A stretch of 64,000 nucleotides of DNA from Calditrichota bacterium (GCA_013112635.1 JABFGF010000005.1:310001-374000), one strand, 5' to 3'; positions 46,180 through 55,811 are shown, counted from the stretch's first letter. Translations and numbers: made by a program. Notes: generated by a model not told the origin, from the sequence alone.

Positions 46180-47610
46180 ATGGCAAAAAACATTACTTCC
46201 AGAAAAGATGATTACTCTAAATGGTACACAGATGTTATAATTCAATCAAAAATGGCTGATTATTCGCCGGTTAAAGGTTCTATGGTTATCCGGCCCAATG
46301 GATATGCCATCTGGGAAATGATTCAAAAACATCTTGATAAGATGTTTAAAGATACGGGTCATGTAAATGCTTATTTTCCACTTCTTATACCTGAAAGTTT
46401 TATGCAAAAAGAAGCAGAGCATGTGGAAGGTTTTGCCCCGGAATGTGCTGTTGTTACACATGGCGGCGGTTCTAAATTGGAAGAAAACCTTTATATCCGG
46501 CCAACTTCGGAAACAATTATTTGGAGTATGTACAAAAAATGGATAATGAGTTATCGCGATCTACCCATTTTAATAAATCAATGGGCCAACGTAATGCGCT
46601 GGGAAATGCGCACACGCCTGTTTTTACGCACATCAGAATTTTTATGGCAAGAGGGACATACAGCACATGAGACCGCTGAAGAAGCTGAAGAAGAAACCGT
46701 AAAAATGCTCAACGTTTATAAGCAGTTTGCAGAAGAGTATTTAGCAATTCCTGTAATTTCAGGCAAAAAATCTGATTCTGAAAAATTTGCCGGCGCTATC
46801 CATACATATTGTATTGAAGCGATGATGCAGGATAAGAAAGCACTACAGGCAGGAACTTCGCACAATCTTGGACAAAATTTTGCTAAAGCATTTGATGTAC
46901 AATTCCAGGCAAAAGATGGTGCACGCAAATTTGTTTATGCCACATCCTGGGGTGTAAGTACTCGCTTAATTGGTGCATTGATTATGACTCATAGCGATGA
47001 TAATGGATTGGTTATTCCTCCAAAATTGGCACAACGTCCGGTTGTCATCATTCCAATATTTAGAAGCGATGAGGAAAAAGCAAAAGTTATGGAATTTGCA
47101 GATGGCATTTATGATGAGTTGAAAAAAGAATATAACATAATCATGGATGACCGGGAAAAGTATAAACCCGGGTTTAAATTTGCGGAATGGGAGTTACAAG
47201 GTATTCCAATCCGAATTGAAATTGGCCCTAAAGATGTTGATAAAGAACATGTTGTAATGGTGCGCCGTGATTTGATGAAAAAAGAATTTGTTGCAAGAAA
47301 CGATGTCTTTGAAACGGTAAAAACACAGTTAGAACAAATGCAGACAGATCTTCTGGAAAAAGCAAGGAAATTTAGGGAAGAAAATTCTTTTAATGTTGAT
47401 AATTATGACGAACTTAAAAGTATTGTTGCCAAAGATGATGGCTTCGTTTACGCACACTGGTGTGGTGATGCTGCATGTGAAGATAAAATTAAATCTGAAA
47501 CAAAAGCCACAATCCGTTGTATCCCTTTTGACAGAAAAGAGGAAAAGGGCACTTGTATTTGCTGCGATAAAACATCGGACGGGCGTGTAATTTTTGCCAA
47601 GGCTTATTAA
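46180..47610 (+). CDS. proS: Proline--tRNA ligase (short, archaeal/eukaryote-like type)
   Basis: Charges tRNA-Pro. The 476-residue enzyme is the short ProRS type without the bacterial editing insertion and with a C-terminal extension that binds zinc. Visible motifs include [12 protein letters not shown], the class II motif with [15 protein letters not shown], and [14 protein letters not shown]. The C-terminal domain has Cys residues in CGDAACEDK and [18 protein letters not shown], and ends in Tyr as in the archaeal/eukaryotic-type enzymes. This type is found in many FCB bacteria. A rhomboid gene follows after 14 bases. Confidence 0.95.
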   Translation: MAKNITSRKDDYSKWYTDVIIQSKMADYSPVKGSMVIRPNGYAIWEMIQKHLDKMFKDTGHVNAYFPLLIPESFMQKEAEHVEGFAPECAVVTHGGGSKLEENLYIRPTSETIIWSMYKKWIMSYRDLPILINQWANVMRWEMRTRLFLRTSEFLWQEGHTAHETAEEAEEETVKMLNVYKQFAEEYLAIPVISGKKSDSEKFAGAIHTYCIEAMMQDKKALQAGTSHNLGQNFAKAFDVQFQAKDGARKFVYATSWGVSTRLIGALIMTHSDDNGLVIPPKLAQRPVVIIPIFRSDEEKAKVMEFADGIYDELKKEYNIIMDDREKYKPGFKFAEWELQGIPIRIEIGPKDVDKEHVVMVRRDLMKKEFVARNDVFETVKTQLEQMQTDLLEKARKFREENSFNVDNYDELKSIVAKDDGFVYAHWCGDAACEDKIKSETKATIRCIPFDRKEEKGTCICCDKTSDGRVIFAKAY

Positions 47611-47624
47611 AATCAAGGATTTTT

Positions 47625-48446
47625 ATGAACAGATTTGCTGGTTCGGGTGGGATTCTTCCACCAATGATAAAAAATATATTACTGGCTAACGCGGCAGTTT
47701 TTATTCTTCAACAATCTATTTTGGGCGAGACAATTAAAGATCTGTTTATGTTGAGCGCATATGGTATTTTTGTTGAGTTTAAGATCTGGCAGCTTGCATC
47801 ATATATGTTCCTCCATGGAAGCTTTGGGCATATTTTTTGGAATATGTTTGCTGTTTGGATATTCGGTTCTCAACTTGAAGAAGAAATGGGATCTAAGGAG
47901 TTCTTAAAGTATTATTTCATTACAGGTATGGGCGCCGGATTGTTTTTTACTTTAGTTGTTCCAAACCCAACACTTGGTGCATCGGGTGCAATGTTTGGTA
48001 TTATGGCAGCCTGGTTGGTTAAATGGCCAAACCGGGAAATATTGTTGAATTTTCTGTTTCCAATTAAGGCTAAATATTTAATTGTATTTTTTGTATTAGT
48101 TTCATTTTTTTCAATTACAGGTCCATCGGATGGTATTGCACATGCGGCTCATTTGGGTGGATTTATAGTTGGCTACCTCTATTTAAGATGGCGCTTTTTG
48201 TTTGATACAGTCAAAGGTTTTTTCAACAGTGGTGTATCAAATCTTTCTTCCGGTAGTCCAAAATCCAAAATGAGTTATACGCGTGGTGGCTCCGGCGATA
48301 AAAAAGATTTTTACCGAAAAAGGTTAGATGAGCTGCTGGATAAAATTAACAAAGTAGGCTATATAAACCTTTCTGAAGAAGAAAGAAAAATGCTGGAAGA
48401 AGCAAGCAAGTATTTAGAAGAACATGATAAGAAGAATATGCACTAA
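47625..48446 (+). CDS. Rhomboid family intramembrane serine protease
   Basis: A 273-residue polytopic membrane protease. Rhomboid landmarks: FLHGSFGHIFWNM (HxxxGxxHxxxNM-like), the catalytic Ser in LGASGAMFG and catalytic His in AHAAHLGGFIVGYL. Six transmembrane segments fit residues 10-190. A cytoplasmic Ser/Gly-rich and then charged helical tail of about 70 residues (SEEERKMLEEASKYL) follows; this tail is common in Bacteroidota-type rhomboids. It is co-oriented with proS. Confidence 0.93.
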   Translation: MNRFAGSGGILPPMIKNILLANAAVFILQQSILGETIKDLFMLSAYGIFVEFKIWQLASYMFLHGSFGHIFWNMFAVWIFGSQLEEEMGSKEFLKYYFITGMGAGLFFTLVVPNPTLGASGAMFGIMAAWLVKWPNREILLNFLFPIKAKYLIVFFVLVSFFSITGPSDGIAHAAHLGGFIVGYLYLRWRFLFDTVKGFFNSGVSNLSSGSPKSKMSYTRGGSGDKKDFYRKRLDELLDKINKVGYINLSEEERKMLEEASKYLEEHDKKNMH

Positions 48447-48478
48447 TATTTATATTTCATTCGGTTAATTTTGTAAGT

Positions 48479-49606
48479 CTAAAAATCGTATTGATAAATT
48501 CTATATTTCTTATAAACTTTAGATCCAATCGATTCAATGGCCTTGTTCATCAGGTCATTGTCTTCCAAAATCCAGGACATTTCTGCGGAAGTATATCCTT
48601 TTTCAAGTGCCTTTTTGATGGATCTAATATAGAAAATAGAACCAAGTCCTAAAAATTGATACTCCTTATTCACACCCATTATTAAGGTTCTGACAGACTT
48701 AATTTTTTTTATTCCAAACAATAGTTTAAATATTCCTGTTGGAAGCAGTTTACCGTTTGGAATACGGGCAAATATCTCGTTAACATTTGGCAGTGTAATA
48801 CAAAACCCGATAGGCTTGCCATCTTTTTCAGCCAAAAACATCATATCACCAACAGCAATATCCTTTAAATTTGCTGCTGCATGATCTATTTCTGCATCTG
48901 TAAAAGGTACAAAACCCCAATTAGGGGTCCAGGCATTGTTGTACACTTCTTTGATCAATTTAATTTCTGATTTTATATTTTTAACGCTGATATTACGGAT
49001 TGTCAATTTGTATTTTTTTTCTATCTTTGAAGCCACTCGTTCCATTTTTTCGGAGATATTATTAACAGAGTTTTCCGGAGTTGTATACCACGCCCATAAA
49101 TCTTTAGCTTTTTTATTTCCAAATTCTTCAATTAGTTTAGGATAAAACGAAGGGTTGTGGCGCATCATTAAAAATGGCTTCGTTTCAAATCCATCTATCA
49201 AAGTTCCACACTCATCATTTGTTGAAGGATTCATCGGGCCAAGCATCGCATCTTTGTTTTCCTGTTTTAGCCACGATGCAGCATTTTCGAATAATGCATT
49301 TGCTGCTTCCTGATTGTTTTCACATTCAAAAAAGCCCCAAAAGCCCACATTGTCATTATGGAATTTGTTATGATTTTCATTTGTTATTGCTGCAATTCTA
49401 CCAACTATTTTATCTTTTGTATACGCAAGAAAAAGCTCAATTTTAGCATGAGCAAAAAAGGGGTTCTTTTTTGTATTCAGGAGTTCATTTCGTTCCATCC
49501 GAAGCGGGCTAACCCAGTTTTCTGTATTCTTATTTGCCTGCCATTCATAATTTATAAAAAGTTTCTTTTCAATTTTGGATCTTACGGGGACAACTTTTAT
49601 AGACAT
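48479..49606 (-). CDS. GNAT-like acyltransferase, YghO/bacterial ceramide synthase-like
   Basis: A 375-residue cytoplasmic protein of the YghO-type GNAT family. The family segments are easily seen: KKNPFFAHAKIELFLA, IVGRIAAI, VGFWGFFE, MLGPMNPSTNDECGTLIDGF, and a C-terminal GNAT-like part with VNKEYQFLGLGSIFY and WILEDND. In Caulobacter a member of this family is the bacterial ceramide synthase that acylates the sphingoid base. Here it is the last gene of an operon with a serine-palmitoyltransferase-like and a CerR-like gene, which supports the same role. The acyl donor is not known. Confidence 0.78.
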   Translation of the reverse strand: MSIKVVPVRSKIEKKLFINYEWQANKNTENWVSPLRMERNELLNTKKNPFFAHAKIELFLAYTKDKIVGRIAAITNENHNKFHNDNVGFWGFFECENNQEAANALFENAASWLKQENKDAMLGPMNPSTNDECGTLIDGFETKPFLMMRHNPSFYPKLIEEFGNKKAKDLWAWYTTPENSVNNISEKMERVASKIEKKYKLTIRNISVKNIKSEIKLIKEVYNNAWTPNWGFVPFTDAEIDHAAANLKDIAVGDMMFLAEKDGKPIGFCITLPNVNEIFARIPNGKLLPTGIFKLLFGIKKIKSVRTLIMGVNKEYQFLGLGSIFYIRSIKKALEKGYTSAEMSWILEDNDLMNKAIESIGSKVYKKYRIYQYDF

Positions 49607-49665
49607 AAGTTTGGATTCTCCATCAACTGTATTATGTTTTGCAGCAAATTGTGATTTTACTTGTA

Positions 49666-50853
49666 TTATATTATGCTAATTTCCTTGCCGATTTTATGCA
49701 TAATATCCAGACACTGATCTAAATGCTTATCGGTGTGTGTTGACATAAAACTTGTACGAATCAGGGCTTGGTCCGGTGCAACGGCAGGACTAACGACCGC
49801 ATTTGCAAAAACACCGGCATCAAAAAGTTTACGCCAGAAATAGAAAGTTTTGGCATCATCGCGAATATAAATTGGCACAATAGGGGTAATTTCGCTTTCT
49901 CCAGTATCGAATCCAAGACTCTTGAGTTCCCGACGCATTTTATCACCAATCTCTGCTAAGCGGATTCGTCGCTCCGGTTCTTTTTCGATAATATCTAAAG
50001 CGGCTAAGGCTGCTGCTGTAGCTGCAGGAGTTGGTGAGGCGCTAAAGATAAGTGGGCTGGCTGTGTGTTTTAAATAACTGATAACAACTTCCGGCCCGCA
50101 CACAAATCCACCTAAAGATGCAAGGGATTTGCTAAAAGTGCTCATGATGATATCAACGTCATCTTCCAAATCAAAATGCTCGCAACTACCTCGCCCATGG
50201 TTTCCAAGAACGCCAACACCATGCGCTTCATCAATATAAACCCGGGCATTGTATTTTTTTGCGATTGCGACTAAACGGTCAAGGCATACTAAATCACCTT
50301 CCATGCTAAAAACGCCATCACTTATAATCATTTTACCTTTTTTTGGATCAACCTGAGAAATTACTCTCTCAAGGTCATCCATATCATTATGACGATACCT
50401 TTTCACCGTAGCACCATAACTTGCACGTGTCCCGGTATAAATTGATGAATGATCTGAACGGTCTATAATAAGAACATCATCTTTATGGGCCAAAGTTGCA
50501 ATCGCGCCAAGATTTGTTTGGTAGCCGGTACTAAAAACCAATGCCGATTCACGATTCATCATTTTGGCGATTCGTTCTTCGAGTTCATTATGTAAATCAA
50601 GTGTACCATTTAAGAAGCGTGAGCCGGAACAACTTGTTCCATATTTTTTTGTTGCTGAAATAGCAGCTTCTATAACTCGTGGGTCTTGTGTAAGTCCAAG
50701 ATAATTATTAGATCCAATCATCAATATCTGGCGGTTGTCCATTTTTACCACAGGTCCGTCATTACCGGATATTGGAATAAAATACGGAAAATTTCCAGAA
50801 TTTATCGCGTCTTCAGCACGGGTATAATCCATGCATTTTTTAAAAATATCCAC
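49666..50853 (-). CDS. Serine palmitoyltransferase-like alpha-oxoamine synthase
   Basis: A PLP-dependent alpha-oxoamine synthase of 395 residues. The active-site Lys242 is in TFSKSLASLGGF, with His135, Asp208 and His211 in the expected places (DHSSIY, YIDEAHGVG). The family includes serine palmitoyltransferase, 8-amino-7-oxononanoate synthase and 2-amino-3-ketobutyrate ligase; gene context (CerR-like and ceramide-synthase-like partners, no biotin or threonine genes) favours serine palmitoyltransferase, the first step of sphingoid-base synthesis. A GTG start at 50853 has GGAG six bases before it. Confidence 0.85.
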   Translation of the reverse strand: MDIFKKCMDYTRAEDAINSGNFPYFIPISGNDGPVVKMDNRQILMIGSNNYLGLTQDPRVIEAAISATKKYGTSCSGSRFLNGTLDLHNELEERIAKMMNRESALVFSTGYQTNLGAIATLAHKDDVLIIDRSDHSSIYTGTRASYGATVKRYRHNDMDDLERVISQVDPKKGKMIISDGVFSMEGDLVCLDRLVAIAKKYNARVYIDEAHGVGVLGNHGRGSCEHFDLEDDVDIIMSTFSKSLASLGGFVCGPEVVISYLKHTASPLIFSASPTPAATAAALAALDIIEKEPERRIRLAEIGDKMRRELKSLGFDTGESEITPIVPIYIRDDAKTFYFWRKLFDAGVFANAVVSPAVAPDQALIRTSFMSTHTDKHLDQCLDIMHKIGKEISII

Positions 50854-50904
50854 TTCGTCTCCGAGAAAATGTCGTTTTCTTGTACAATTTTAATGTTAGT
50901 TTGG

Positions 50905-51897
50905 TCAGGTCGTTGTTTTTTCTTTATACCAATAAACCGTGTCAGTTATTGATTTATCAATATTTGTATCAGGATTATATCCTAAAATCTTTCTGGCTTT
51001 TTCTATTGAAAAATGATAGTCCTTTCCACCGTTGCAAATACGATATCGTGTTAAAAGGGGTGCCTTTTTTATTTTTAAAAATAAATAAATAATTTCCATG
51101 ATAAATGCAAGAACATAGGCAAGATTAAATGGCACGCTTAATCGCACTTTTTTTGCCCCAAGTTGTTCGGCAAGTTTATCAGTAAAAATTTTCCAGTTTA
51201 TTTCCAAACCATCTGTAATATTAAAAGTTTCGCCTTTTGCTTCAGGTTTAAAACAAGCCAAAATAATACCATCTACGAGATTGGTGATATAAGTAGGGCA
51301 CGTAAGATGCTGGCCTTTGTCAATAAAAGATATTTTTCCCTGCTCTAAAGCTTCTAAGTATTTCTCAATAAATGTATGGTCCTTTGGCCCATATACATTG
51401 CCCGGCCGGATAATCGCTACTTCCATTTTGTGTTTTGCTTTAAACTCATTTAGCCAAAGTTCAGCTTCCCGTTTTGTCTCGCAATAACTAAATATAGATT
51501 TGGTTATTGGCTCTTCTTCAGTAATATCCCTTTTATTTTTAAAACCGGATATTGCTGTTGTACTGATATGAACAAATCGTTTTACATTCGATTCTTCAGC
51601 ACAGGTGGCCATATTTTTAGTGCCAGCAACATTTATATCATAAAAGTTTTCATAAGAATCCCAATCTGAAGCCAAGCCTGCAACATGAATAACAATTTCA
51701 ATATTTTCCATCGCAGGTTTTAAAGAATCCCGATTTGTTATATCTCCATGAACAAGTTCAATATTAAGGCCTTCTATCAAAGACAGATCGGAGGATTTAC
51801 GAACAATACCACGTACCTTGTGGCCCTCTTGTAATAGTTTTTCTGCAACATGGCTGCCTATAAAACCATTAACTCCGGAAACCAGGACTAATCCCAT
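50905..51897 (-). CDS. NAD-dependent epimerase/dehydratase, CerR-like (3-ketosphinganine reductase candidate)
   Basis: An extended short-chain dehydrogenase of 330 residues with the Rossmann motif VSGVNGFIGSHVAEKL and the YxxxK pair in SYCETKREAELWL. It is similar to the NAD-dependent epimerase/3-beta-HSD group that contains the bacterial ceramide reductase CerR. Its place between a PAP2/CPBP pair and the serine-palmitoyltransferase-like gene makes reduction of the 3-keto sphingoid base or of oxidised ceramide the likely job. ATG 51897 is preferred because AAGGG lies upstream; the frame opens at TTG 51906. Confidence 0.8.
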   Translation of the reverse strand: MGLVLVSGVNGFIGSHVAEKLLQEGHKVRGIVRKSSDLSLIEGLNIELVHGDITNRDSLKPAMENIEIVIHVAGLASDWDSYENFYDINVAGTKNMATCAEESNVKRFVHISTTAISGFKNKRDITEEEPITKSIFSYCETKREAELWLNEFKAKHKMEVAIIRPGNVYGPKDHTFIEKYLEALEQGKISFIDKGQHLTCPTYITNLVDGIILACFKPEAKGETFNITDGLEINWKIFTDKLAEQLGAKKVRLSVPFNLAYVLAFIMEIIYLFLKIKKAPLLTRYRICNGGKDYHFSIEKARKILGYNPDTNIDKSITDTVYWYKEKTTT

Positions 51898-51909
51898 CAA
51901 ACACAACCC

Positions 51910-52620
51910 TTAATAAATTATAAAAAGATCCGTTAAAACGCCGATCGCTGCATGTAAAACAAAAACGTAAATAAATGAGTTTGTCCGTAAAGCAATTGCA
52001 CCAAAAATTACCCCAACTACAATCGAGCCAAAAATTTCACCATCAGGTTTCCCTAAATGAATTAAGCATGAAGAAATTGTCTGGATTAAAACTGCATTCA
52101 GGGGCCCAAATTTTTTAGACAATCCAAATAGTAAAAAACCGCGAAAATAAAACTCCCATGCAAAATAATATAAAATGACATAGGCAAGCTCATAATATAA
52201 TAGCCATTCTTTATTTGTATGTAAAAGCTTTAATAAAGGATATTCTTTTTGAATATCGCCCATCTGTGCTGCTAAATAAATTACCGGTACTATTATAAAC
52301 GGCACAATTAAAAGGACAAGTTTTAAACCAAACCTGGAATTTCCAAAGTGTAATCCAAAATCTTTTAAAGAACGTTTTTTAAAAGATTTAATGTATATAA
52401 CCGGAATAACAAATAGTAGAATGAAAAATGAAAAAAACTGCCCAATATAGCTAAAAAAACCACTTTGAATATCCGTCAAATTTGCGGGCAAAAAGTTTGA
52501 AATAAAATCAGCATTGCCATAATACCAATAAATTGTTAATAATATTGGGGCACTTATTAACAGGATGTATTCATCAATGTCTTTTTTGTCAAACTTTAAA
52601 ACTGAGATAAAGTCTTTCAT
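51910..52620 (-). CDS. CPBP family intramembrane protease-like protein
   Basis: A 236-residue integral membrane protein with about six to seven hydrophobic segments. It carries CPBP-type landmarks: WEFYFRGFLLFG (variant of EExxxR with only one Glu), a His in CLIHLGKP, and a further His in VLHAAIGVLTD. The single Glu raises doubt about protease activity. It lies 2 bases after the PAP2-type gene and 12 bases before the CerR-like gene, so it belongs to the sphingolipid unit; why is unknown. Confidence 0.8.
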   Translation of the reverse strand: MKDFISVLKFDKKDIDEYILLISAPILLTIYWYYGNADFISNFLPANLTDIQSGFFSYIGQFFSFFILLFVIPVIYIKSFKKRSLKDFGLHFGNSRFGLKLVLLIVPFIIVPVIYLAAQMGDIQKEYPLLKLLHTNKEWLLYYELAYVILYYFAWEFYFRGFLLFGLSKKFGPLNAVLIQTISSCLIHLGKPDGEIFGSIVVGVIFGAIALRTNSFIYVFVLHAAIGVLTDLFIIY

Positions 52621-52622
52621 AC

Positions 52623-53510
52623 CTATTTACCAAAATGTGGGCTTAGTGTTTGACCAATATAGTTAAATATTTTCTTTGCTAAAAACCAACTAAAAACAGC
52701 CCATGCAAGCCCGGCGATTATATCAATAACATAATGATACCGAAGATACGTAAGAGAAAATATAATTGCGATAGCAAGCGGTAAAAGTATGTTAAAAATT
52801 TTCTTGTTATATTTATTGGCTGCTAGCATGGTTACCATTACAATGGCCGCATGTAAACTGGGGAATGCATCAAGTTTATTTGGTTCTAATGCTAAAATTA
52901 AGTTTTTAATTGCTGATGAAAAAAGCAATCCGTTTAGTTCGATCGTTTGAATGTCTGCAAGGAAGAAACGTGGCCCCATAACAGGGATGAAAAAATACAT
53001 TACATAGGCACCATAATAACAAACGAAAAACGCAAAGATAGTGCTTTCTAACTCAACCAGCATATTTTTTTTGTAAAGCCAGATTAATATAATAAATGGC
53101 ATTGGAAAGTATATAAAATAGCACAAGTATAAAATCTCTGTTAAAGCGGGGAAGGTGAAACTTTCCAGCCAAACAGTGGGATTTACGCCAAACATTGAAA
53201 AGTCAATTTCACTCATTAATAAATCATAACGGTTGGCATTAAAGTAGGGTAAAATCATAAAAAAGGTTTCGAATATTAAAAATAGGAAAATGACCGGATA
53301 AACAAACAACATAACCCGCTTAAACCGATTATCTGAAAACCGGGCTTTCCCCGCAAAAAAAATCAAAGTATAAAGCAGGATTAATGCAATAAACATTACT
53401 GTTTTATAAGGGGTTTGATTAAAGGAAATAAAATAAATAACACTTATAAAGGTTAGAAAGATGAAATTTATTAAGTCAACCGAACTGATGTTTTTTAAAA
53501 ATGGTTTCAA
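52623..53510 (-). CDS. PAP2 superfamily membrane protein (candidate sphingolipid head-group transferase)
   Basis: A polytopic membrane protein of about 295 residues. The PAP2_3-type motifs are present: GPRF, DAFPSLHAA with a conserved His, and YLRYHYVIDIIAG with the second His and Asp. This subgroup contains inositol phosphorylceramide synthase/Aur1-like and sphingomyelin-synthase-like transferases as well as phosphatases. As the first gene of the sphingolipid operon it may add or remove a phospho-head group on ceramide. TTG 53510 is chosen because GAGG lies 5 bases before it; TTG 53537 is the outer limit. Confidence 0.75.
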   Translation of the reverse strand: MKPFLKNISSVDLINFIFLTFISVIYFISFNQTPYKTVMFIALILLYTLIFFAGKARFSDNRFKRVMLFVYPVIFLFLIFETFFMILPYFNANRYDLLMSEIDFSMFGVNPTVWLESFTFPALTEILYLCYFIYFPMPFIILIWLYKKNMLVELESTIFAFFVCYYGAYVMYFFIPVMGPRFFLADIQTIELNGLLFSSAIKNLILALEPNKLDAFPSLHAAIVMVTMLAANKYNKKIFNILLPLAIAIIFSLTYLRYHYVIDIIAGLAWAVFSWFLAKKIFNYIGQTLSPHFGK

Positions 53511-53645
53511 GTTTTCCTCTTGTTTTACCGTTGCCAATATGAATAAACTTTTTTAAACTCTTTAATAATTTAAATGCAAATTTAACAATATTCTTATAAT
53601 AAAGAAGTAAAGAATTGTCTGTAATATGTTGAAAGATTGTCATAA

Positions 53646-54626
53646 ATGAAGGTTCTGATTACCGGAGCTAATGGCTTTATAGGAAGCTCATTGGCAAAAA
53701 AACTTGTAAATCAAAAACACACTGTCCGTTGTTTTGTCCATTCTTCAAGTAACATTCGTTGGCTTACAGATTTGAAAGCAGAGCTTTTTTACGGAAATCT
53801 CTTTGATAAAGTTTCTTTGAAAAATGCATTAAAGGATGTTGATATTGTTTACCATCTTGCCGGTGCAACAAAGGTGGTTAACACAAGTGATTACAATCGT
53901 ATAAATTATATTGGCACAAAAACACTTATTGATACGATTGTTGAGAATAAAATTAAATTAAGGCGATTTCTTTTTGTCAGTTCTCAGGCAGCTTACGGGC
54001 CTGCTAATTCTTTAGAGCCAATTACAGAAAACCGATTTCCAAAACCGCTGACACTTTATGGCAAGAGCAAATTAAAAGCTCAGCAATATATTGAAAGCTT
54101 TACAGATAGAATCCCTTTTACTATAATAATTCCGTCTTCCGTTTATGGCCCGCGGGAAACGGACCTTCTGGATTTTTTCAAGACTACTAAAATGGGAATA
54201 ATTCCCAAATTGGGAGGTAGTGATAAATATTTAAGCCTGGTTCATGTAAACGATTTGACCGATGGAATGATCGAAGCAGGAAAAAGTGATGTTGCAAATG
54301 GGAAAAAGTATTTTTTGACTAACCCCATCCCATATTCTTGGAGTGAAATTGCGCGTGTTACATTAAACTATTTTGGAAAAGGGGCAGTGCGTGTAAATAT
54401 TCCTTTGCCATTGATGAATTGTGTTGCCGCTGCAACAGAACTCTTCTCCAAAATAACGAAAAAACAAAAAATTTTAAGCCGCCAAAAAGTAATTGAAATT
54501 AAACAGGATTTTTGGATTTGCAGCCCTGCACAAGCAAAAAACGATTTTGGGTGGGAAGCAAAAATTGACCTTGAAGAAGGAATAAAAGAAACCTTAGGAT
54601 GGTATGTCGCAAAAGGATGGTTATAA
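53646..54626 (+). CDS. NAD-dependent epimerase/dehydratase (second CerR-like reductase)
   Basis: An extended SDR of 326 residues: Rossmann motif ITGANGFIGSSLAKKL, the catalytic YGKSK (about residues 138-142), and the family's SSQAAYG. It is a paralogue of the CerR-like protein at 50905-51897, from which it is divergently transcribed with about 135 bases between. It might act on another sphingolipid intermediate, a sugar or a sterol-like substrate. It overlaps the downstream methyltransferase by 23 bases. Confidence 0.85.
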   Translation: MKVLITGANGFIGSSLAKKLVNQKHTVRCFVHSSSNIRWLTDLKAELFYGNLFDKVSLKNALKDVDIVYHLAGATKVVNTSDYNRINYIGTKTLIDTIVENKIKLRRFLFVSSQAAYGPANSLEPITENRFPKPLTLYGKSKLKAQQYIESFTDRIPFTIIIPSSVYGPRETDLLDFFKTTKMGIIPKLGGSDKYLSLVHVNDLTDGMIEAGKSDVANGKKYFLTNPIPYSWSEIARVTLNYFGKGAVRVNIPLPLMNCVAAATELFSKITKKQKILSRQKVIEIKQDFWICSPAQAKNDFGWEAKIDLEEGIKETLGWYVAKGWL

Positions 54627-55353
54627 CAGCAACTGGTACAAGGAGTGGTTTGGCGAAGATTATTTGGTTGTTTATCAGCACCGCGATGATTCTGATGCAA
54701 AGCAATTGATAAAACTGATCGCTTCTAATACAAACATCTCAAAAGAAAGCAAACTGCTGGATTTGGCTTGCGGAAATGGAAGACACGCATACCTGGTTTC
54801 AAAATATACTCAAAATGTTTTTGGATTGGATTTGTCGGAGCACTTGTTAAGCGAGGCACGCAAAAAAAAAGTTGTCAATCAATCTCCGGCCTTTGTCCGG
54901 GCCGACATGCGCTATTTCCCCTTTAATATTAAATTTGATATTATTTTTAGTCTGTTCACTTCTTTTGGTTACTTTGAAGATGACGCCATGCATCTGCAGG
55001 TTGCCAGGGAAATACAATCCAGCTTAAAAGAAAACGGCTTATTTGTAATCGATTATTTTAATCCGAATTATGTTGAGAAAACGCTTGTTGCCAGAGGTAA
55101 CAGAGCTGTTGGTGATATTGAGGTTGAAGAAGAGCGCTGGATTTCTAACAAGCGGGTTCATAAAAATATTATTATTCAACGTGATGGAAAATTGAAAACA
55201 TTTCACGAATCTGTTCGCATGTTTGAATTGGAAGAGCTAACCTCATTATTAAACGAAGCTGGAATAATCACCAAAAAAGTTTTTGGTGATTATGATGGAT
55301 CGCCATATAATAAAAATTCCAAAAGGATGATCGTTTTTGCGGAGAAAAAATAA
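54604..55353 (+). CDS. Class I SAM-dependent methyltransferase
   Basis: A 249-residue soluble methyltransferase. The SAM-binding motif I is LLDLACGNGRHAYLVS and motif post-I is FGLDLSEHLL; FDIIFSLFTSFGYF follows as motif II. The N-terminal WYKEWFGEDYLVVY is typical for a group often found beside small-molecule and lipid genes. The substrate is unknown. It overlaps the epimerase gene by 23 bases and is followed by an NTF2-like protein after 2 bases. Confidence 0.88.
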   Translation: MSQKDGYNSNWYKEWFGEDYLVVYQHRDDSDAKQLIKLIASNTNISKESKLLDLACGNGRHAYLVSKYTQNVFGLDLSEHLLSEARKKKVVNQSPAFVRADMRYFPFNIKFDIIFSLFTSFGYFEDDAMHLQVAREIQSSLKENGLFVIDYFNPNYVEKTLVARGNRAVGDIEVEEERWISNKRVHKNIIIQRDGKLKTFHESVRMFELEELTSLLNEAGIITKKVFGDYDGSPYNKNSKRMIVFAEKK

Positions 55354-55355
55354 AT

Positions 55356-55790
55356 ATGAAAGGCTCACTTAAACAGCAAATTCAATATCTTGTAGATTTG
55401 GAAACTGAAGGATGGAATACAAAGAATCCCGATTTGTTTGTATCAATAATACATCCGGATATGGTTTGGCCTTGGCCGCCAACTGCAAATGCTCATGATC
55501 CGGTTGATTGGGTTTTTGTGATGGGGCGATTTAATAAAGAAAGGTGGACAGCAGGTTGGCAGGAGCTTTTTGATACTCATGATCTGATCCATAACAATCG
55601 TACAATTAAAAAGATTGAAATTACGGAAGAAGAAGATGGTGCATTCGCCGTTGTCGATATTGACACCTTATGGCGGAATAAAAAAACGAAAGAAAACTCT
55701 CTCTGGAAAGGCAGGGTTTGTAAAATTTACACAAAAATGCCAAATGGAGAATGGAAGCTAATCTCACATACAGGTGCATTGGAATATTAA
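55356..55790 (+). CDS. SnoaL/NTF2-like fold protein
   Basis: A 144-residue alpha+beta protein of the NTF2-like superfamily: ETEGWNTKNPDLFVSIIHPDMVWPWPP at the N-terminal helix and edge strand, FAVVDIDTLWRN and WKLISHTGALEY at the C-terminal strands. Such proteins are isomerases, hydrolases or binding proteins. No active residue can be assigned. It sits between the methyltransferase and bshC with a 21-base gap. Confidence 0.75.
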   Translation: MKGSLKQQIQYLVDLETEGWNTKNPDLFVSIIHPDMVWPWPPTANAHDPVDWVFVMGRFNKERWTAGWQELFDTHDLIHNNRTIKKIEITEEEDGAFAVVDIDTLWRNKKTKENSLWKGRVCKIYTKMPNGEWKLISHTGALEY

Positions 55791-55811
55791 TCTTAAGGAT
55801 TTAAGCTATTT

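Noticed and set aside
49666-50853. Calling the oxoamine synthase BioF or Kbl
   Set aside because: No biotin or threonine-degradation gene nearby, whereas CerR-like and ceramide-synthase-like genes flank it; kept as serine palmitoyltransferase-like.
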